This document shows, piece after piece, positions 4,388 to 5,971 of a stretch of 5,971 bases of DNA (positions are counted from its first letter, which is position 1; every line of letters starts with the position of its first letter). Source of the stretch: Flavobacteriaceae bacterium. GTDB taxonomy: Bacteria > Bacteroidota > Bacteroidia > Flavobacteriales > Flavobacteriaceae. A model generated the notes under the pieces. That model saw only the letters and a list, made by a program, of their open reading frames with translations. It ran no database searches and had not been told where the DNA came from. The position numbers and the translations under genes are program-made. The stretch lies in assembly GCA_030694835.1 (NCBI GenBank), contig JAUYUF010000051.1:1-5971 (forward strand), given 5' to 3'.

Positions 4388-5971
4388 ATGGCCTTTGATA
4401 TTAAAATGATTCATAGTGTTTATAATAGAATGAAAGATAGAGTAGATGCTGCAAGAGAAGTAGTTGGAAAACCATTAACATTATCAGAAAAAATACTTTA
4501 TAATCATCTTTGGGATGGTAAAACAACCACTGCTTTTAATAGAGGAAACGATTATGTAGATTTCACTCCAGACCGAATTGCTTGTCAGGATGCAACTGCA
4601 CAAATGGCTTTATTACAATTTATGCATGCAGGTAAAAAGTCAGTTGCAGTTCCTACTACAGTGCATTGCGATCATTTAATTCAAGCAAAAGTTGATGCTG
4701 CTACTGATTTAAAACGCGCTAATGAGAGTAGTAATGAAGTTTTTAATTTTTTAGAATCAGTTTCTAGTAAATATGGAATTGGTTTCTGGAAACCTGGTGC
4801 AGGAATTATTCATCAAGTAGTTTTAGAAAATTATGCTTTTCCAGGTGGAATGATGATTGGAACTGATTCACACACCGTTAATGCTGGAGGATTAGGAATG
4901 ATTGCTATTGGTGTAGGTGGTGCAGATGCTGTTGATGTGATGGCTGGAATGGCTTGGGAATTAAAATTTCCTAAACTAATTGGTATCAAATTAACTGGAA
5001 AATTATCAGGTTGGACTGCTCCAAAAGATATTATTCTTAAAGTTGCTGGTATATTAACTGTTAAAGGTGGAACTGGAGCTATAATAGAATATTTTGGTGA
5101 AGGAGCTCAGTCTTTATCTTGTACAGGAAAAGGAACTATTTGTAATATGGGAGCAGAAGTAGGGGCCACTACTTCAACTTTTGGTTACGATGAATCTATG
5201 GAGCGTTATTTACGTTCTACTGATAGAAATGATGTTGCTAATGCTGCCAATGCTGTTAAAGATTATTTAACTGCAGACCCAGATGTTTATCAAAATCCTG
5301 AACTTTATTTTGATCAGGTTATTGAAATCAATTTATCAGAGTTAGAACCACATTTAAACGGACCATTTACGCCAGATTTAGCTACACCTATTTCAAAAAT
5401 GAAAGAAGAAGCTATCAAAAATAACTGGCCTCTTGATATTGAAGTTGGATTAATTGGTTCTTGTACCAATTCATCTTATGAAGATATTTCTAGAGCTGCT
5501 TCTTTAGCAAAACAGGTAGCTGATAAAAACTTAAAAACTAAAGCAGAATTCATGATTACTCCTGGTTCTGAGCAAGTTCGCTATACTGTTGAAAGAGATG
5601 GGTTTATTAAAACATTTGATAAAATTGGTGCCACTGTATTTGCAAATGCCTGTGGACCATGTATAGGAATGTGGGATAGAGTAGGAGCTGAAAAACAAGA
5701 AAGAAATACTATTGTACATTCTTTTAATAGAAACTTTGCAAAACGTGCTGATGGTAATCCAAACACTCTTGCTTTTGTTGGTTCTCCTGAGTTAGTAACT
5801 GCTTTAGCAATTGCTGGTCGATTAGATTTTAATCCTTTAACTGATAAATTAATCAATGAAAATGGAGTTGAAGTGATGTTAGACGAACCAACTGGTTTTG
5901 AATTACCCCTTTTAGGTTTTGATGTAGAAGACACTGGTTTTATTGAACCTGCTAAAGATGGAAGTGGAATC
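4388..5971 (+). CDS. acn: aconitate hydratase, mitochondrial type, 3' end cut off by the window
   Basis: Aconitase interconverts citrate and isocitrate through cis-aconitate in the TCA cycle, using a [4Fe-4S] cluster in the cytoplasm. The frame is open from ATG 4388 to the last base, 528 complete codons of an expected 750 or so. Cluster ligands are C359 in GSCTNS and C422/C425 in NACGPCIG; their spacing of 63 and 66 equals that of pig mitochondrial aconitase (358, 421, 424). Other landmarks are QDATAQMALLQF, HCDHLIQ, GTDSHTVNAGGLG (D160-S161-H162, pig 165-167) and SFNRNF (R448). These are of the mitochondrial ACO2 type and not of the E. coli AcnA/IRP1 or AcnB type. The start fits the family beginning (MAFDIKMIHSVYNRM). 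Domains 1-3 are present and the swivel domain 4 lies beyond the window. No Shine-Dalgarno is visible. It appears to start its own transcription unit; any partners downstream are not visible. Confidence 0.96.
   Translation, partial: MAFDIKMIHSVYNRMKDRVDAAREVVGKPLTLSEKILYNHLWDGKTTTAFNRGNDYVDFTPDRIACQDATAQMALLQFMHAGKKSVAVPTTVHCDHLIQAKVDAATDLKRANESSNEVFNFLESVSSKYGIGFWKPGAGIIHQVVLENYAFPGGMMIGTDSHTVNAGGLGMIAIGVGGADAVDVMAGMAWELKFPKLIGIKLTGKLSGWTAPKDIILKVAGILTVKGGTGAIIEYFGEGAQSLSCTGKGTICNMGAEVGATTSTFGYDESMERYLRSTDRNDVANAANAVKDYLTADPDVYQNPELYFDQVIEINLSELEPHLNGPFTPDLATPISKMKEEAIKNNWPLDIEVGLIGSCTNSSYEDISRAASLAKQVADKNLKTKAEFMITPGSEQVRYTVERDGFIKTFDKIGATVFANACGPCIGMWDRVGAEKQERNTIVHSFNRNFAKRADGNPNTLAFVGSPELVTALAIAGRLDFNPLTDKLINENGVEVMLDEPTGFELPLLGFDVEDTGFIEPAKDGSGI

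Noticed and set aside
5531..5934. Two overlapping minus-strand frames (62 and 117 codons)
   Set aside because: Antisense shadows within the conserved aconitase frame, which runs through with all cluster cysteines.
1..5971. Mobile elements, CRISPR arrays, tRNAs, defence genes
   Set aside because: No transposase or integrase frame, no regularly spaced repeats, no tRNA-like folds and no terminal inverted repeats were seen on either strand.

Overview
The window is a low-G+C stretch (roughly one third G+C by eye) from a member of the Bacteroidota, most likely a flavobacterium-like lineage. The evidence is a DUF4290 protein directly upstream of murA, a flavobacterial-style DnaJ with only two zinc-finger motifs, a Bacteroidota-type RNase P RNA, three exact matches to the Bacteroidota -7 promoter box (TAnnTTTG), and no strong Shine-Dalgarno sequence in front of any gene. 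All genes lie on the + strand and none appears broken. The species cannot be named from the sequence alone.

Region 1 (1-1871) is the end of one operon. It holds a DUF4290 protein whose true start lies before the window, then murA three bases later, closed by a clear intrinsic terminator. MurA makes the first committed step of peptidoglycan synthesis. Its usual active-site cysteine is aspartate, which predicts fosfomycin insensitivity.

Region 2 (1872-3720) is a heat-shock co-chaperone operon, grpE-dnaJ, with a probable promoter and a TGACA direct repeat upstream. The two proteins serve the same partner, DnaK: DnaJ loads substrate and triggers ATP hydrolysis, and GrpE releases ADP. dnaK is not in the window.

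Region 3 (3632-4106) is RNA territory. An almost ideal Bacteroidota promoter lies just after dnaJ, and its predicted start falls on a perfect hairpin. A second strong terminator follows about 50 bases later. This layout could be a small RNA gene of about 75 nt or simply tandem terminators. Next comes rnpB, the RNase P RNA, with its own TAnnTTTG box; helices P1, P2, P3, P18 and P19 can be traced by eye.

Region 4 (4107-5971) starts with a very AT-rich spacer in which I see no gene, then a -7 box, then a mitochondrial-type aconitase (TCA cycle) that runs off the right edge after 528 codons.

Most of the window is housekeeping. I see no mobile element, CRISPR array, defence system or clear new multi-gene system. 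The best leads are the possible small RNA between dnaJ and rnpB, the RNase P RNA that seems to lack the usual L15 GGU, the half-zinc-finger DnaJ and the Cys-to-Asp MurA.
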